Assembly: GCA_017399515.1 (NCBI GenBank)
Contig: JAFQBZ010000155.1
Location: 1-6,065, forward strand
Direction: 5' to 3'
DNA: 6,065 nucleotides
Source: Clostridia bacterium
GTDB lineage: Bacteria; Bacillota; Clostridia; Christensenellales; UBA1242
The notes below the pieces were generated by a model. That model saw only the letters and a program-made list of their open reading frames with translations. It had not been told where the DNA came from and did no database searches. Positions within the stretch are counted from its first letter, which is position 1; each line of letters begins with the position of its first letter. The translations under genes and the position numbers were made by a program. Shown in pieces: positions 5,767-6,065 of this stretch.

Positions 5767-5839
5767 AAATTAAGAGAAAACCGACAATAAACATTAATAA
5801 AAGGACAAGTTTAGATGTTTTTGTTTATTAAATTTTGTT

Positions 5840-5866
5840 TTGAAAATTGAAGGAATTATGTATAAT
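5840..5866 (+). promoter_or_regulatory. Probable promoter of the YgjP-like gene
   Basis: A perfect TATAAT lies at 5861-5866. The -35 is poor: TTGAAA (5840-5845) is 15 bp away, and TTTTGA (5838-5843) is at the ideal 17 bp. The start would fall near 5873, right at the GGGAG ribosome binding site (5874-5878), so the leader is about 12 nt. Confidence 0.5.
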
Positions 5867-5884
5867 CTTTATTGGGAGAAATTT

Positions 5885-6065
5885 ATGATAGTTCCAGACT
5901 ACATTGAAAGGTCAAAAAGAAAAACATTATCGCTTACTGTATTAAAAAATGGAAATGTGATTGTTAAAGCACCAATTAGTATGCGTGATGAAGTAATCAA
6001 TCGATTTGTAGAAGATAAACAATCTTGGATTAGAGAAAAACTTTCAAGCATAAAAGAAACTCAAA
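5885..6065 (+). CDS. YgjP-like metallopeptidase family protein (DUF45), N-terminal part only
   Basis: The first 60 residues are visible before the window ends. They match the start of the YgjP-like/DUF45 family (SprT- and M48-type zinc metallopeptidase fold): an R-S-K-R-K-T-L-S-L-T-V strand, a G-N-V-I-V-K-A-P strand pair, then the helix F-V-E-D-K-Q-S-W-I-R-E-K-L. The family's zinc-binding HExxH motif lies in the C-terminal half, beyond the window, so the active site cannot be checked. A cytoplasmic location is expected because no signal peptide is present. The start is supported by GGGAG (5874-5878) 6 nt upstream. The gene is divergent from the PadR-type gene across about 205 bp and has its own -10 box. 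The physiological substrate of this family is not settled. Confidence 0.85.
   Translation, partial: MIVPDYIERSKRKTLSLTVLKNGNVIVKAPISMRDEVINRFVEDKQSWIREKLSSIKETQ

Noticed and set aside
5786..5829. 8-bp inverted repeat AATAAACA / TGTTTATT in the divergent region
   Set aside because: It is short, almost pure A/T, has a 28-nt loop and no T tract. Several overlapping alternatives exist in the same stretch, so it is probably chance.

Overview
The window comes from a strongly AT-rich bacterial chromosome. GGAG-type ribosome binding sites precede nearly every gene, promoters are sigma-A-like (TTGACA/TATAAT), intrinsic terminators are strong, and the tRNA encodes its own CCA end. These traits fit a Firmicutes (Bacillota) lineage, probably Clostridia or a relative. 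The standard code appears to be used: the one tRNA-Trp has a CCA anticodon and tryptophans are TGG. No mobile element, rRNA gene or CRISPR array is visible. Placement below phylum is inference.

Layout: (1) 2-1156 (+): two tandem, diverged copies of an unrecognised protein in one transcription unit. The first copy is cut by the window edge. The unit ends at a bidirectional terminator (1161-1191). (2) 1190-2063 (-): an 88-residue eight-cysteine protein and, upstream of it, an isopentenyl-diphosphate-isomerase-like Nudix hydrolase. Each has its own good promoter. (3) 2111-2261 (-): tRNA-Trp with promoter and terminator. (4) 2332-3192 (+): a type 1 ribonuclease H with all catalytic residues and an unrecognised N-terminal domain of about 140 residues. 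(5) 3226-5679 (-): an 817-residue protein with a PadR winged-helix domain at its N terminus, a very long acidic low-complexity linker, and about four membrane helices at its C terminus. (6) 5885 to the end (+): the first 60 codons of a YgjP-like (SprT/M48-type) metallopeptidase, divergent from the PadR-type gene.

The genes do not form an obvious pathway. Most are separate housekeeping-type units (RNase H, tRNA-Trp, Nudix, YgjP-like) mixed with lineage-specific proteins. Convergent pairs share compact bidirectional terminators. Most promoters sit so close to the start codon that leaders are only about 11-16 nt. The PadR-type gene is the exception: its predicted leader is about 50 nt, and a 10-bp inverted repeat places one arm on its -35 element and the other on its start codon.

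The most unusual item is the apparent membrane-tethered PadR regulator. Next come the RNase H fusion domain, the eight-cysteine mini-protein and the tandem unknown pair.
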